The notes beneath the pieces were generated by a model. That model did no database searches. It was not told the DNA's origin and was given only the letters and a program-made list of their open reading frames with translations. Of a DNA stretch of 64,000 bases, positions 23,220 to 34,200 are shown in pieces (position 1 is the first letter of the stretch; every line of letters starts with the position of its first letter). Position numbers and translations under genes: made by a program. The stretch covers positions 56,700,501 through 56,764,500 of the forward strand of contig NC_133394.1 in NCBI RefSeq assembly GCF_047511655.1. The letters run 5' to 3'. This stretch comes from Castor canadensis. Lineage: Eukaryota; Chordata; Mammalia; Rodentia; Castoridae.

Positions 23220-23500
23220 TATATTAGTTGTTCATTTCTAATTACTACTACAAAACTTAGTAGCTTAAAAATAATGTTATTATCTCACCATTTCTATAGG
23301 TTGGAAATCCATGCTTGGTTTATGGTTCCTTTTATGTCAATTTCCTTCACTGGCAGAAAGCAGTTGTCATCACCCAGCTGAACCTACCAGCCCCTTGATC
23401 TTAGACTTCCCAGCCTCCGGAATTGTGAGAAAATAAATTTCTGTTCTTTACACCCAGTCTCAGGCATTTTATCCTGGCAGCACAAATGAACTAAGGGAGT
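23220..23500 (+). mobile_element. MaLR/MLT LTR fragments
   Basis: The right half ('gatcttagacttcccagcctccggaattgtgagaaaataaatttctgttctttacacccagtctcaggcattttatc') is the 3' half of a plus-strand MST/MLT-type LTR. The left part (23224-23310, 'actacaaaacttagtagcttaaaaataatg') looks like a reversed MLT1 start. They are probably two elements in opposite orientation. Confidence 0.65.
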
Positions 23501-24060
23501 TATAAAGAAAAAAATTCAAAGCATCACTTATATCATCCAGACTCCCCTACAAGTTTGACCTATAAGTTAGCAGGTAATATCTCTGTGAGAGAATTGGCGA
23601 TAGGGATTTTATGTATACTATCTTGGTTAACATATTACTAGTTGGAAATTAGTTTCACCTTATATATAAGAATAACAAAGTTCAGAGAAGTTTTTTCAGT
23701 TGTATAACATGGGTAATATTATGTATGGTAATACATAAAATGGTGAATTCTAAATCTTACATTCTTGGTCCTCATTATACTGCTTCTCTATGAATAAAAA
23801 CTTTATTACATACATTTTAAGTGTATATTAATTTTTTCACTTAATATATGTTAGAGATAGTTATATAATAATACAAATGTCTATAGAATTAAGTGTACTT
23901 TTTAACAGTGAAAGAGATATTAAAGTTTATTAGGAAAGGAATATACATTCAATACACTGAAAGTGGGTCATCTCTAGAGAGAGAGTGGGAATGAAAAATC
24001 AATTAATTGTACTTTTCTAACTTATTTTCAGTTCTATGACCCTCTTATAATTTAACTTTC
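23501..24060. other. AT-rich intergenic DNA, nothing recognised
   Basis: AT-rich with no recognised exon or repeat. 'ttcacttaatatatgttagagatagttatataataatacaaatg' (about 23838-23880) recurs in similar form at 25046-25090 and may be old L1 antisense sequence. Confidence 0.4.
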
Positions 24061-24064
24061 TTCT

Positions 24065-24560
24065 CTATGAAAGAGCCCAACTACTGAGAAAGGCAGTTTC
24101 CTTCATCCATGCCCCAGCATGGAACACTGCCTTACCAGAGAGAGAGAGAGAGTCCTCAGAGCCTATCCTGGCCTTGTCACCTGGGATGGGCATATCTTTT
24201 CCTATTTCAGAATCAATGTGTGCTCCTTCACCACAGGTGTCGTATGGTACATGATCAGTCCAGCCCCTAAGCCTACTTCCTGCAGGGAGAGGACAAGGCC
24301 CTCCTCTTGCAGCAAAGGAGTCTGTGCAGGCCAGTTGCCCTGTGCTGGTGGCTGGGAGGGACCTGCTGGCTATAGGGAGCTGACATGTACTAGGCAAGCT
24401 GGCCTTGCTGTCTCTTGTCCATGTGAATGAAGCTTTGTTCACCCAGTGCTTGACTGCATTGCTTTCCCGGGCAACTCTGACAACCAAGATGCAGTAGGCA
24501 GAAGTACTCAGCCTTCCACCCCTGGTGAGAAGCAACAGATAACCACTTGTCTACACAAGT
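24065..24560 (-). other. GC-richer block with a 156-codon frame, unknown
   Basis: A block of about 500 bp clearly more GC-rich than its surroundings. The minus-strand frame 24065-24535 has no recognised domain and a composition typical of non-coding LTR sequence; an opposite-strand 103-codon frame overlaps it. It may be a solo LTR of an unnamed ERV. I cannot support a gene. Confidence 0.3.
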
Positions 24561-25000
24561 GCTCTCTCTAGTTTGCGGAGCAAAAGATTTGTGGAAAATG
24601 TAACTTTAATGACCACATTGAGCTCATTTTTACCTCAACTGAAATGAAAACTAAAAGGTTTTTCTTTGTTTTGTTTTGTCAACCAACACAAGGTTCTCTT
24701 TGATTGAAGCTCTATGGCATGTGCTTATAAGCATTCTGAAGGATTTTTAGAGTATCTTCAATTCCTAATTATCCTTCCACAACAAAGAAAATGTACCCAA
24801 TAAACATGCTTCATGTCTGAAGGTTTTGGTAATTTATATTTTAAGAATGTAAAAATGCACAAAAATATATGAGCAAGCTCAAAGAGTTCTGAACAAAAGA
24901 CTCGTGCCCATTCAAGCCCCAGTTGTTCTCCTAGACAACCCTGCTCACTATCCCTCCAGGGTCATTGCAGAGGGCGCTATACCCATGAATGTGTACAAAG
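24561..25000. other. Intergenic, nothing recognised
   Basis: Contains 'cagagggcgctatacccatg' at about 24970, but no recognisable gene or element. Confidence 0.4.
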
Positions 25001-25009
25001 ACTAGGGGT

Positions 25010-25870
25010 TTCTCACAAACAATAGTATACTACATACATCTTAATTTTTTAACTTAGTGTATTTTAGAAATAATTATATAATGGTACAAATAAAATCTCC
25101 ATGTAATATTCCATTCTGATTGAATAAAATGGCTAGATAATCCATTGTATGGATGACCACATTTTATTTGACGTTCCTCTACTGGTGGGTGTCTAGTTTA
25201 TTTCCAATATTTTGCTTTAATTAATATTCTTAATGTCTTTGTGCATATGTAAGTACATCTGCAGAATTCTGACCATGTGGAATGGTTGGGTCAAAAATGA
25301 TGCACATTTTTTGATGGTAATGGGGATTGAACACAGGAACTACACCTTAAGCCACTCCACCAGCCCTATTTTTGTGATGAGTTTTTTTGAGATAGGGTCT
25401 CACGAACTATTTGCCTAGGCTGGCTTCAAACCAGGAGCCTCCTGATCTCTGCTTCCTGAGTAGCTAGGATTACAGGCATGAGCCACCAGTACCTGGCTGT
25501 GATACACATTTTAATTAAAATTTTGGGGGCCTCATGCTTGCTAGGCAGACACTCCACCTCGAGCCACGTTTCCAGCCCCCAATTTAAATATTTTTGATAG
25601 ATATTCCTTCCTGAAACATTTTGTCAAGTTGAATCTCCAACAATAGTTTATGAAACATGCCCATTCTTTGATATATTACCAACCTTTTGATTTCTGCCAA
25701 TCTGAGAAGTTGCAAGTCATATCTCACTGTAGTTTTTAGGTTCATTTTCCTTATGAGAAGCATGGTCTTTTATGTTTAGAATCTATTTGTCTTTTTCTTT
25801 TCCTTTCTGTATGCTATCTATCCATGTCCTTTGCCTATTTTTCTATTTTCTAAAAAATTTTATTGATGTG
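25010..25870 (-). mobile_element. Ancient L1 3' region, minus strand, split by SINEs
   Basis: Antisense L1 landmarks: 'gtaatattccattctgattgaataaaatggctagataatccattg', 'tggtgggtgtctagtttatttccaatattttgc' and, after the SINEs, 'caatagtttatgaaacatgccc', 'ttgatttctgccaatctgagaag' and 'tcctttgcctatttttctattttc'. SINEs occupy 25303-25580. Confidence 0.7.
25303..25580 (-). mobile_element. Composite ID/B1 SINE plus second ID SINE, minus strand
   Basis: 25303-25497 reads ID part ('ggtaatggggattgaacacaggaac') then B1 part ('gagatagggtctcacgaactatttgcctaggctggcttcaaacc...tgagccaccag'). 25525-25580 is a second reversed ID copy ('ggggcctcatgcttgctaggcagacactccacc'). Confidence 0.82.
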
Positions 25871-26029
25871 CTAGAACTCTTCAAATAAAAAATAAACTAC
25901 CATAAATGTGGTATGCATTCCTCCACTTATTTACCCTCTTAAAATATGGCTTAGTTATTAATTTAAGAAATTACTTCATGAGATGATTTCTACAGATGTT
26001 CAAATTGTGAACAAAATGTCAGTGTCCCC

Positions 26030-26071
26030 CTTTTTCTCTGGCAGTACTGAAGTCTGAACTCAGGGCCTCAT
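26030..26071 (-). mobile_element. ID/B1 composite SINE, left piece (split by L1)
   Basis: 'tctggcagtactgaagtctgaactcagggcctca' is the reversed start of the local SINE. The remainder continues at 28926-29113 after the L1 insertion. Confidence 0.85.
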
Positions 26072-26609
26072 TTTTTTTTTTTTTTTTTGTTGAGGGTATT
26101 TTTATTTTTTTTTATTTTTTTTTTTCATTTTTCTTTTATTATTCATATGTGCATACAAGGCTTGGTTTATTTCTCCCCCCTGACCCCACCCCCTCCCTTA
26201 CCACCCACTCCACCCCCTCCCGCTCCCCCCCTCAATACCCAGCAGAAACTATTTTGCCCTTATCTCTAATTTTGTTGTAGAGAGAGTATAAGCAATAATA
26301 GGAAGGAACAAGGGGTTTTGCTGGTTGAGATAAGGATAGCTATACAGGGCATTGACTCACATTGATTTCCTGTGCGTGGGTGTTACCTTCTAGGTTAATT
26401 CTTTTTAATCTAACCTTTTCTCTAGTTCCTGGTCTCCTTTTCCTATTGGCCTCAGTTGCTTTAAGGTATCTGCTTTAGTTTCTCTGCATTAAGGGCAACA
26501 AATGCTAGCTAGTTTTTTAGGTGTCTTACCTATCATCACCCCTCCCTTGTGTGCTCTCGCTTTTATCATGTGCTCATAGTCCAATCCCCTTGTTGTGTTT
26601 GCCCTTGAT

Positions 26610-26900
26610 CTAATGTCCACATATGAGGGAGAACATACGATTTTTGGTCTTTTGAGCCAGGCTAACCTCACTCAGAATGATGTTCTCCAATTCCATCCAT
26701 TTACCAGCGAATGATAACATTTCGTTCTTCTTCATGGCTGCATAAAATTCCATTGTGTATAGATACCACATTTTCTTAATCCATTCGTCAGTGCTGGGGC
26801 ATCTTGGCTGTTTCCATAACTTGGCTATTGTGAATAGTGCTGCAATAAACATGGATGTGCAGGTGCCTCTGGAGTAACAGTCTTTTGGGTATATCCCCAA
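26610..26900 (-). pseudogene. L1 ORF2 C-terminal end, out of frame with 26986-28824
   Basis: Encodes the conserved end of ORF2 ([20 protein letters not shown], then MWYLYTMEFYAAMKKNEMLS). It should follow the 612-codon frame directly; a small indel between 26900 and 26990 separates them. An identical-looking block is at 37903-38193. Confidence 0.88.
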
Positions 26901-26985
26901 GAGTGGTATTGCTGGATCAAATGGTAGATCGATGTCCAGCTTTTTAAGTAGCCTCCAAATTTTTTTCCAGAGTGGTTGTACTAGT

Positions 26986-28824
26986 CTACATTCCCACCAA
27001 CAGTGTAAGAGGGTTCCTTTTTCCCCCGCATCCTCGCCAACACCTGTTGTTGGTGGTGTTGCTGATGATGGCTATTCTAACAGGGGTGAGGTGGAATCTT
27101 AGTGTGGTTTTAATTTGCATTTCCTTTATTGCTAGAGATGGTGAGCATTTTTTCATGTGTTTTCTGGCCATTTGAATTTCTTCTTTTGAGAAAGTTCTGT
27201 TTAGTTCACCTGCCCATTTCTTTATTGGTTCATTAGTTTTGGGAGAATTTAGTTTTTTAAGTTCCCTGTATATTCTGGTTATCAGTCCTTTGTCTGATGT
27301 ATAGTTGGCAAATATTTTCTCCCACTCTGTGGGTATTCTCTTCAGTTTAGAGACCATTTCTTTTGATGAACAGAAGCTTTTTAGTTTTATGAGGTCCCAT
27401 TTATCTATGCTATCTCTTAGTTGCTGTGCTGCTGGGGTTTCATTGAGAAAGTTCTTACCTATACCTACTAACTCCAGAGTATTTCCTACTCTTTCTTGTA
27501 TCAACTTAAGAGTTTGGGGTCTGATATTCAGATCCTTGATCCATTTTGAGTTAATCTTGGTATAGGGTGATATACATGGATCTAGTTTCAGTTTTTTGCA
27601 GACTGCTAACCAGTTTTCCCAGCAGTTTTTGTTGAAGAGGCTGCTATTTCTCCATCGTATATTTTTAGCTCCTTTGTCAAAGATAAGTTGCTCATAGTTG
27701 TGTGGCTTCATATCTGGATCCTCTATTCTGTTCCACTGGTCTTCATGTCTGTTTTTGTGCCAGTACCATGCTGTTTTTATTGTTATTGCTTTGTAATATA
27801 GTTTGAAGTCAGGTATTGTGATACCTCCTGCATTGTTCTTTTGACTGAGTATTGCCTTGGCTATTCGTGGCCTCTTGTGTTTCCATATAAATTTAACAGT
27901 AGATTTTTCAATCTCTTTGATGAATGTCATTGGAATTTTGATGGGAATTGCATTAAACATGTAGATTACTTTTGGGAGTATAGACATTTTTACTATGTTG
28001 ACTCTACCAATCCATGAGCATGGGAGATCTCTCCACTTTCTATAGTCTTCCTCAATCTCTTTCTTCAGAAGTGTATAGTTTTCCTTGTAGAGGTCTTTCA
28101 CATCTTTTGTTAGGTTTACACCTAGGTATTTGATTTTTTTTGAGGCTATTGTAAATGGAATTGTTTTCATACATTCTTTTTCCGTTTGCTCATTGTTAGT
28201 GTATAGAAATGCTAATGATTTTTCTATGTTGATTTTATATCCTGCTACCTTGCTATAGCTATTGATGATGTCTAGAAGCTTCTGAGTAGAGTTTTTTGGG
28301 TCTTTAAGGTATAGGATCATGTCGTCTGCAAATAGGGATATTTTGACAGTTTCTTTACCTATTTGTATTCCTTTTATTCCTTCTTCTTGCCTAATTGCTC
28401 TGGCTAGGAATTCCAGTACTATGTTGAATAGGAATGGAGATAGTGGGCATCCTTGTCTGGTTCCTGATTTTAGAGGGAATGGTTTTAATTTTTCTCCGTT
28501 AAGTATAATGCTGGCTGTAGGTTTGTCATATATAGCTTTTATAATGTTGAGGAACTTTCCTTCTATTCCTAGTTTTCTTAGAGCTTTTATCATGAAATGA
28601 TGTTGGATCTTATCAAAGGCTTTTTCTGCATCTATTGAGATGATCAAGTGGTTTTTGTCTTTGCTTCTGTTAATGTGGTTTATTACGTTTATTGATTTTC
28701 GTATGTTGAACCACCCCTGCATCCCTGGGATGAAGCCTACCTGGTCGTGGTGAATAATCTTTTTGATGTGTTGCTGAATTCGATTTGCCATTATTTTGTT
28801 GAGGATTTTTGCATCAATGTTCAT
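26986..28824 (-). pseudogene. L1 ORF2 fragment, RT to C-terminal region, 612 codons
   Basis: This is the reverse transcriptase and C-terminal half of the L1 replicase, which in complete L1s copies L1 RNA at nicked DNA. Visible motifs: [20 protein letters not shown] (fingers), [17 protein letters not shown] (palm A), [20 protein letters not shown] (primer-grip side), [14 protein letters not shown] (catalytic FADD, about residue 170) and [20 protein letters not shown] (thumb). The endonuclease is lost by 5' truncation. The frame ends in LTLLVGM where a shift near 26990 moves the C-terminal segment to frame 26610-26900. The first ATG is internal to the parent ORF, so it is no true start. Confidence 0.9.
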
Positions 28825-28925
28825 TAAGGAGATTGGCCTGTAGTTCTCCTTTTTGGAGGTGTCTTTGCCTGGTTTTGGGATAAGTGTAATAGTGGCTTCA
28901 TAAAATGTGTTTGGCAGTTTTCCTT

Positions 28926-29113
28926 CTCAGGGCCTCATGATTAGCTAGGCAGGTGCTCTACACTTGAGCCACTCCACCAGCCCTACTTTGTATCAGGTAT
29001 TTTCTAAGTAGGATCCCTTGAACTATTTGCCTCAGCTGGCTTCAAACCTCAATCCTCCTGATCTCTACCGCCTGAGTAGCAAGGATAATAGGCATGAGCC
29101 ACCAGCACCTGAC
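28926..29113 (-). mobile_element. ID/B1 composite SINE, right piece
   Basis: Continues the SINE begun at 26030: 'gctaggcaggtgctctacacttgagccactccaccagccc' then the B1 part 'gaactatttgcctcagctggcttcaaacc...ggcatgagccaccagcacctg'. Confidence 0.85.
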
Positions 29114-29201
29114 AATCTCTACCATATATAGAACTTAGTTTCACAGTGATATTACTCCTACCAGACTGTAGCTTAATTTTGAGAGCAAGAAAAAGAAAAA
29201 G

Positions 29202-29525
29202 GGGCCAGGTACAGTGGCTCACATCTGTAATCCCAGCTATTCAGGAGGTGAAGATCAGGAGGATCACTGTTGGGAGGCCAGACCTGGAAAAAAAATCTAT
29301 CAAGGCCCCATCTCAACAAAGAAGCCAGACACAGTTGTGCACCCCTATGATCCCACATAAGCACTTGGTGTAGGTAGGAAGATTGCAGTCTAAGGTCAAC
29401 CCTGGGCAAAAACAGGAGACCCTATCAAAAAAAATAAAACAAAAAAGGCCATGGAAATGGCTCAAGTGGCAGAGTGCTTGCCTAGCAAGCACAAGGTCTA
29501 GTTCAAACCACAGCTTTAAAAAAGG
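29202..29525 (+). mobile_element. Three-part composite SINE (B1-B1-ID)
   Basis: First B1-like unit 29203-29315 ('gtacagtggctcacatctgtaatcccagctattcagg'), second B1-like unit 29325-29435 ('cacagttgtgcacccctatgatcccac...gaagattgcagtc'), then an ID-like unit 29447-29520 ('ggaaatggctcaagtggcagagtgcttgcctagcaagcacaagg') and an A-rich end. Similar trimeric order is seen at 33602-33905. Confidence 0.85.
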
Positions 29526-29529
29526 GGGA

Positions 29530-30185
29530 ATTTTTTAACTCTTCCATTTGAAACATAATCTTCACATTTAGTTGAGATGATCTGGATTTAATCCCATGCT
29601 GAAACAAGAGGTTTATGAGCCTTAGGTCTAGGGATTAACTCTCATGTACCTAACTAAAATGTCTAAAACACCCAAAATGGCCTTGGGAATATTGCTTGAA
29701 CAGGAAAATTGCTCCCAAACCAGAACTCTTGAACTATTCTGTAACATACTCAATCTGTGCTTGCCCTGGCAGGAATTACCTCAACCACAGTGGATAAATT
29801 GAGATTTTTATAGGATGCTTACATCTCAAAATGTTCCCCTGCAAAAATATTTTTGAGGTTTATAAATTAAAAAAAAAAGAAAAGTATGACTATTTTATGG
29901 TTTCACAGTCTTATAAGAGCAGGTAGAAGATGAGGTTTCCATCTTATATGTCAAATACAAGGCTTGGAGCATTTTGGCCAAAGGTCTCAAAATTTACTTT
30001 AATCTGAAATCCATTCAGTTTTCTATAGTTCTCTACATTCCCCTCCTCTCTTCAGAGAGAAATCAAACCCAACAGTATTTGAACAATTTCAGAAGTTGTT
30101 ACATAGGTGGCCAACATTAGAACAATGCTTACTTATGGACGATAAAGGGAAAATCATTTCAATCACTTAACATCAAAACTTTTGG
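29530..30185. other. Intergenic, nothing recognised
   Basis: No recognised exon or repeat family. An A-run is at 29868-29883. Confidence 0.4.
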
Positions 30186-30189
30186 ATTG

Positions 30190-30325
30190 TGAGTCTGGTG
30201 AGGTGGTGTACACCTGTAATCCCAACAGGGGCAGGAGAATGAATTCAAGGCCAATCTGGGCTGCATAGTGAGTTCCAGGTCAGCTTGGACTATGCAATGA
30301 GAAATGGTCTCAAAAAAATTTTGTC
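30190..30325 (+). mobile_element. B1-type SINE
   Basis: 'ctggtgaggtggtgtacacctgtaatcccaacaggggcaggagaatgaattcaaggccaatctgggctgcatagtgag' and an A-run mark a 7SL-derived monomer with a 29-bp-type tail duplication ('gttccaggtcagcttggac'). Confidence 0.82.
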
Positions 30326-30487
30326 TAGTATATGCCATGTGCTATGAAGTTTATAATGATGAATTAGATGTAGATCTCATCTGTAAATTGGATGTTAGTT
30401 AAAGCTAAGTCAAAGATTTAGTTCACATGGTAATCGGTTTCCATCAGTCTCTTGATGATTCTGGATTCCAGGTGCCTGGAGAATTGT

Positions 30488-30790
30488 CTCAGTCCATTAA
30501 CTAGGTAACTTACAATGATAATAGAGTGGGTAGTGATTTAGAAAGAACAAATATTTCTCATAGCTCTGGAGGCTAGGAAGTCCAAGATGTAGTGATATAG
30601 TGAGTGCCTTCTTTCTGTGTCTTCCCATGGCTGAAGGCTGAAGGGCAAGAAGGCCTCTTTTAAAAGGGCCTTCATCCCTTTAAGGAAGGAGCAGCCTTCA
30701 CAGCCTAATCCCCTCTTAAAGGTCCCACCTTTAACACAATCACTTTGGCAACACCTGAAATTCGGAGGGAACACATTCAAACCACAGCAA
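30488..30790 (-). mobile_element. MaLR LTR (MLT1/MST type), minus strand
   Basis: 'tgtctcagtccattaactaggtaac', 'aaatatttctcatagctctggaggctaggaagtccaagatg' and 'tcccacctttaacacaatcac...gaacacattcaaaccacagca' are the reversed LTR landmarks in order. Confidence 0.78.
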
Positions 30791-31250
30791 TAACCATTAG
30801 AAGAACATTAGTAAATAATGTAGTTGTCAGACAGTCTTATTTAATACTTTCATTTGAAGAATTGGTTTAAAAAGCCAATGTTCATCAGTTTCTTTAGAGT
30901 TGCATCAAAGGAAAATAATTGGGAAAGCAATTTTTTTTTGCCAAATTCATTTGAATATGGGACCAACTTCATAAAAAAAAAGAATTCTCTTTGGAACCTG
31001 GGGCTTTAAAAAATAGCAACTGTGATGAATATGGTTCTTGGATTCATGGTCCAAAGTAGTTTTGTTTCTTGATGCCGTAGATTAAGCAACATATTGGTAG
31101 AAATGTAACTTCTCACATGGATTATACATAAATAGGCCAATATGTGTATGTAAACTAAAAACTGAAAATGAATGCATTCAGGTATCACATTATTGAACTG
31201 TGTAACAATATAAATTTGCTAACAATTTTTAGAAGGCACAAAAATCAGTG
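30791..31250. other. Region downstream of CETN4, 3' UTR and beyond
   Basis: Directly downstream of the CETN4 stop on the minus strand. It presumably holds the 3' UTR. I see no perfect AATAAA on the minus strand close to the stop; an ATTAAA lies at about 30840 (plus 'tttaat'), so the poly(A) site is unresolved. Confidence 0.4.
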
Positions 31251-34200
31251 TTAATAAAGACTTGTCTTTTTCATCATTCTCAAAAATTCTTCCTCATTTA
31301 TTTCTCCATCCCCATCACGATCAGCTTCATCAAGCATTTCCTGTAAAACAAAATGTAACATGATACATGAAATCTATGAAAAATGAGTAATGAGAGCTGC
31401 AGGTGTGGCCTACCACACCTGAGGCTTCAAGTTCAATCACCAGTACCACCAAAAAGAAAAACAAATGATGTAAGTGAATATTCAAAATACACTCAAAATG
31501 AAATTTTATTTTTAACTTATAGTCAAACTTAGAATACAGTATATAAATTATTATATAAAATTATAATTCTGCTTATAAAATAAGCAGGGTTTACCTGAAG
31601 TTCATCATCTGTTAGATTTTCCCCTAGCTCCTTGGCAACCCTCTTGATGTTATTTAGTGATATGCTTCCAGTATCATCATCATCAAATAATTTGAAAGCC
31701 TTCAATATTTCTTCTTTCTCATCTTTTTCACTCTTTAAAAAAATGAAATGTAAGTGACAAGAGCAGGGAGGCTGTCCCTAGTCTTTCATTTATTCCTTTA
31801 TTCTGTCAAGCTGGCCACAGTTCTAGAGCTGTCATGTACCAGGAAGCTAAGCTCTGACTTTATTGCATTTTTTCTTATTGAAACAGGGTCTTACTATGTA
31901 GCCCAGTCCTCAAATTGGTAATCCTCCTGCCTTAGCCTCTCAAGTCCTGGGGTTACAGGTGTGCACCACCAAGTCCTGGATAAAATTATTCCAGTGTACT
32001 CCCATCTGCCCTCAAGGTGCTTAAATGCATCACTTATGGAAAGCAGGAAGAGGCACTGGGTGGTAAACAAAATGTGCCTCTTATTAACCCTTAATTCAGT
32101 CCATTTCCAAAAATGTAGGCTCCAAGAGAACAAGAAGTTCAACCCATTCAAGACTCCTTAGAATAGTGCCTGGCAAAAATAGGTACTCAAAATGCTTGCC
32201 AAATATATGACCCTAGTCTATTCTGTCATGTATCCTCATTATTTCCTGACAAAATTCTCTTCTCCATACCAGTCTTTTCAGTACCACCCTGAAGTCATCT
32301 TTAATCTTGCTATTCCTATCTGAATCTCACCATCCTTAAACACCTAGATCCAAATCTATGAAACCTCTAATTGCTATGAAGCTTCTAATTGCAGTACTGC
32401 TTGTATTTCTTTGAAAAGTAAAATGACTATACCATCTTTATACACATAATGGCATAAAAATCTTCAAAACTAATTGTGCCAGTTCCTTCTTTGTCGATTT
32501 CAGCTATCATTTGTTTAATTTCTTCTTTCTTTGGTTCAAATCCTAAGGCCCGCATTGCAATCTGAAATAGGAAGGAAATAAAATTTAATTTGCCATGATC
32601 TCATTCTGATATTTTTACTTACTAATAGCTTCTCTCTCTCTCTCTGTCTCTGCATAAAGCTAGAAAATTAGGTCATCAGACCTAGGTTCCAATCCTACTG
32701 TGACATAAAGTGTAACATCATTGTTACACTCTGGGCTTTGGCCTACTTATATATAAAACACAATTGAAATGTTTAACACAACATTATTTTGGCAGTGCAG
32801 TGCAGAGGCTTTATATCAAGGCTTCAGAAGTCTACTATTAAACGAAGGCTTAAAGATTCCCACAAATATGGGCTGGCAGTATAGATCAGTGGTACAATTG
32901 TTTGTCTAGCAGGCCCAAGGCCCTGCGTCAAATCTTCCCCTAAAAAAGTTCCACAAAAACTTGGGAATTAGAAACAAAGGTCAAGACTGTAAAATAGATC
33001 CTGGAGGTACTTGTGAGAGGAGGGGAGGGGAATGGAGGAGATGAAGGAGGGGGAATATGGTCTATGTACCTTTCACAACTGTTTTAGATGGGGTAGGGAG
33101 GGGATCAGGGGAGAGATGACGGGGCAAATCTAGCTGATGTTCAAGGTAAGGTTGTTCAGAAGTGTCACAGTGTATTCCTCATACAATTAGTGTACAGCTT
33201 TTTACATGTCTTAGAATTAGAAATAATTTCAGAACCTTCAGTTCTTTCACATCTATGGTTCCAGACCCATCAACATCGAATAAGTCAAAAGCCCCTTTAA
33301 TTTCTTGCTTTTGGATTTCATTCAATTCAATTTTTGTTGCTTTTTTCTTCCATTGGCCTGAACTTGTGCAGGAGTAGGATGCCTGTAATAAATATACATA
33401 TAGGTGAACAAAAAACTTTTTAATTAGAATAACTGATGAACCTTTTAAATGTAATAAATGAACATGAACAGCATCCTATTTCCTGCTACCTGATGACATC
33501 AACAGTTTCTCCCTTTCCCCTTGCTAATATTTATGCTTTGGGTGGAAAGCCAGTCCTTTTTAAACACTTAAGATTTTTCCTTGAAATCAGTGCATTTTTA
33601 TCTGGGTGCAGTGGCTTGAGTCTATAATTCCAGCTACTTGAGAGGCAGAGATAGGAGGATGAATTAAAGTTCAAGGCCAGCCCAGGCAAAAAGTTAGGAA
33701 GGCCCTATCTCAAAGAACAAGATGGGAACAGTGGCTCATGAATGTAATTCCAGGTACTTGGAGGTAGAGGTAGAAGGAGTTCAATCCAAGGTTACCCTGG
33801 CAAAAGAGGAAAACACTAAAGGACTAGAGTGCTGTTTAAGTTGTATGCAGTGCAGCAAGCAGCAGGCCTTGAGTTCAAACCCCAGAACTGCCGAAAAACA
33901 AAACAAAACCAAAAACCTAATGCCTTTTGAGAAGGAGGAAAAGCAAAGGAAGATGAATGGTGGATGGTCTTAGGTCACAATGCAATTAGCCTAACTTGAT
34001 ATATCCGAAAAGCATCCGTTTAAGGATTATTTGCTTTCATGTACACCTAGGTTTCATAATAAAATTTGCTTGTTTGGGGGGGGATGCTTGATTGGAACAC
34101 AGAATCCTCTCCCAACCTCTTCTAGCAGACAGAAAAGTTTAAAACCACGTTTTAGGTGAAACACTCCTTCAAGGACCCGTATAAAAATAACCACGTTGGG

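Larger units (their letters stand above)
26072..28925 (-). mobile_element. Young L1, 5'-truncated, minus strand
   Basis: The A-tail (as T) is at 26072-26145, then a C-rich 3' UTR (26176-26240), the ORF2 C-terminal frame at 26610-26900 and a continuous 612-codon frame at 26986-28824. The 13-mer ctcagggcctcat lies on both sides (26059-26071 and 28926-28938), so the insertion left a target duplication and split a pre-existing SINE. The length of intact frame and perfect duplication point to a recent insertion. Confidence 0.93.

Noticed and set aside
32425-32445. Apparent stop codon at the end of CETN4 exon 3
   Set aside because: A first reading of the reverse complement suggested a shift; careful re-reading gives GCC ATT ATG TGT ATA AAG ATG then gtatag, which is in frame and open.
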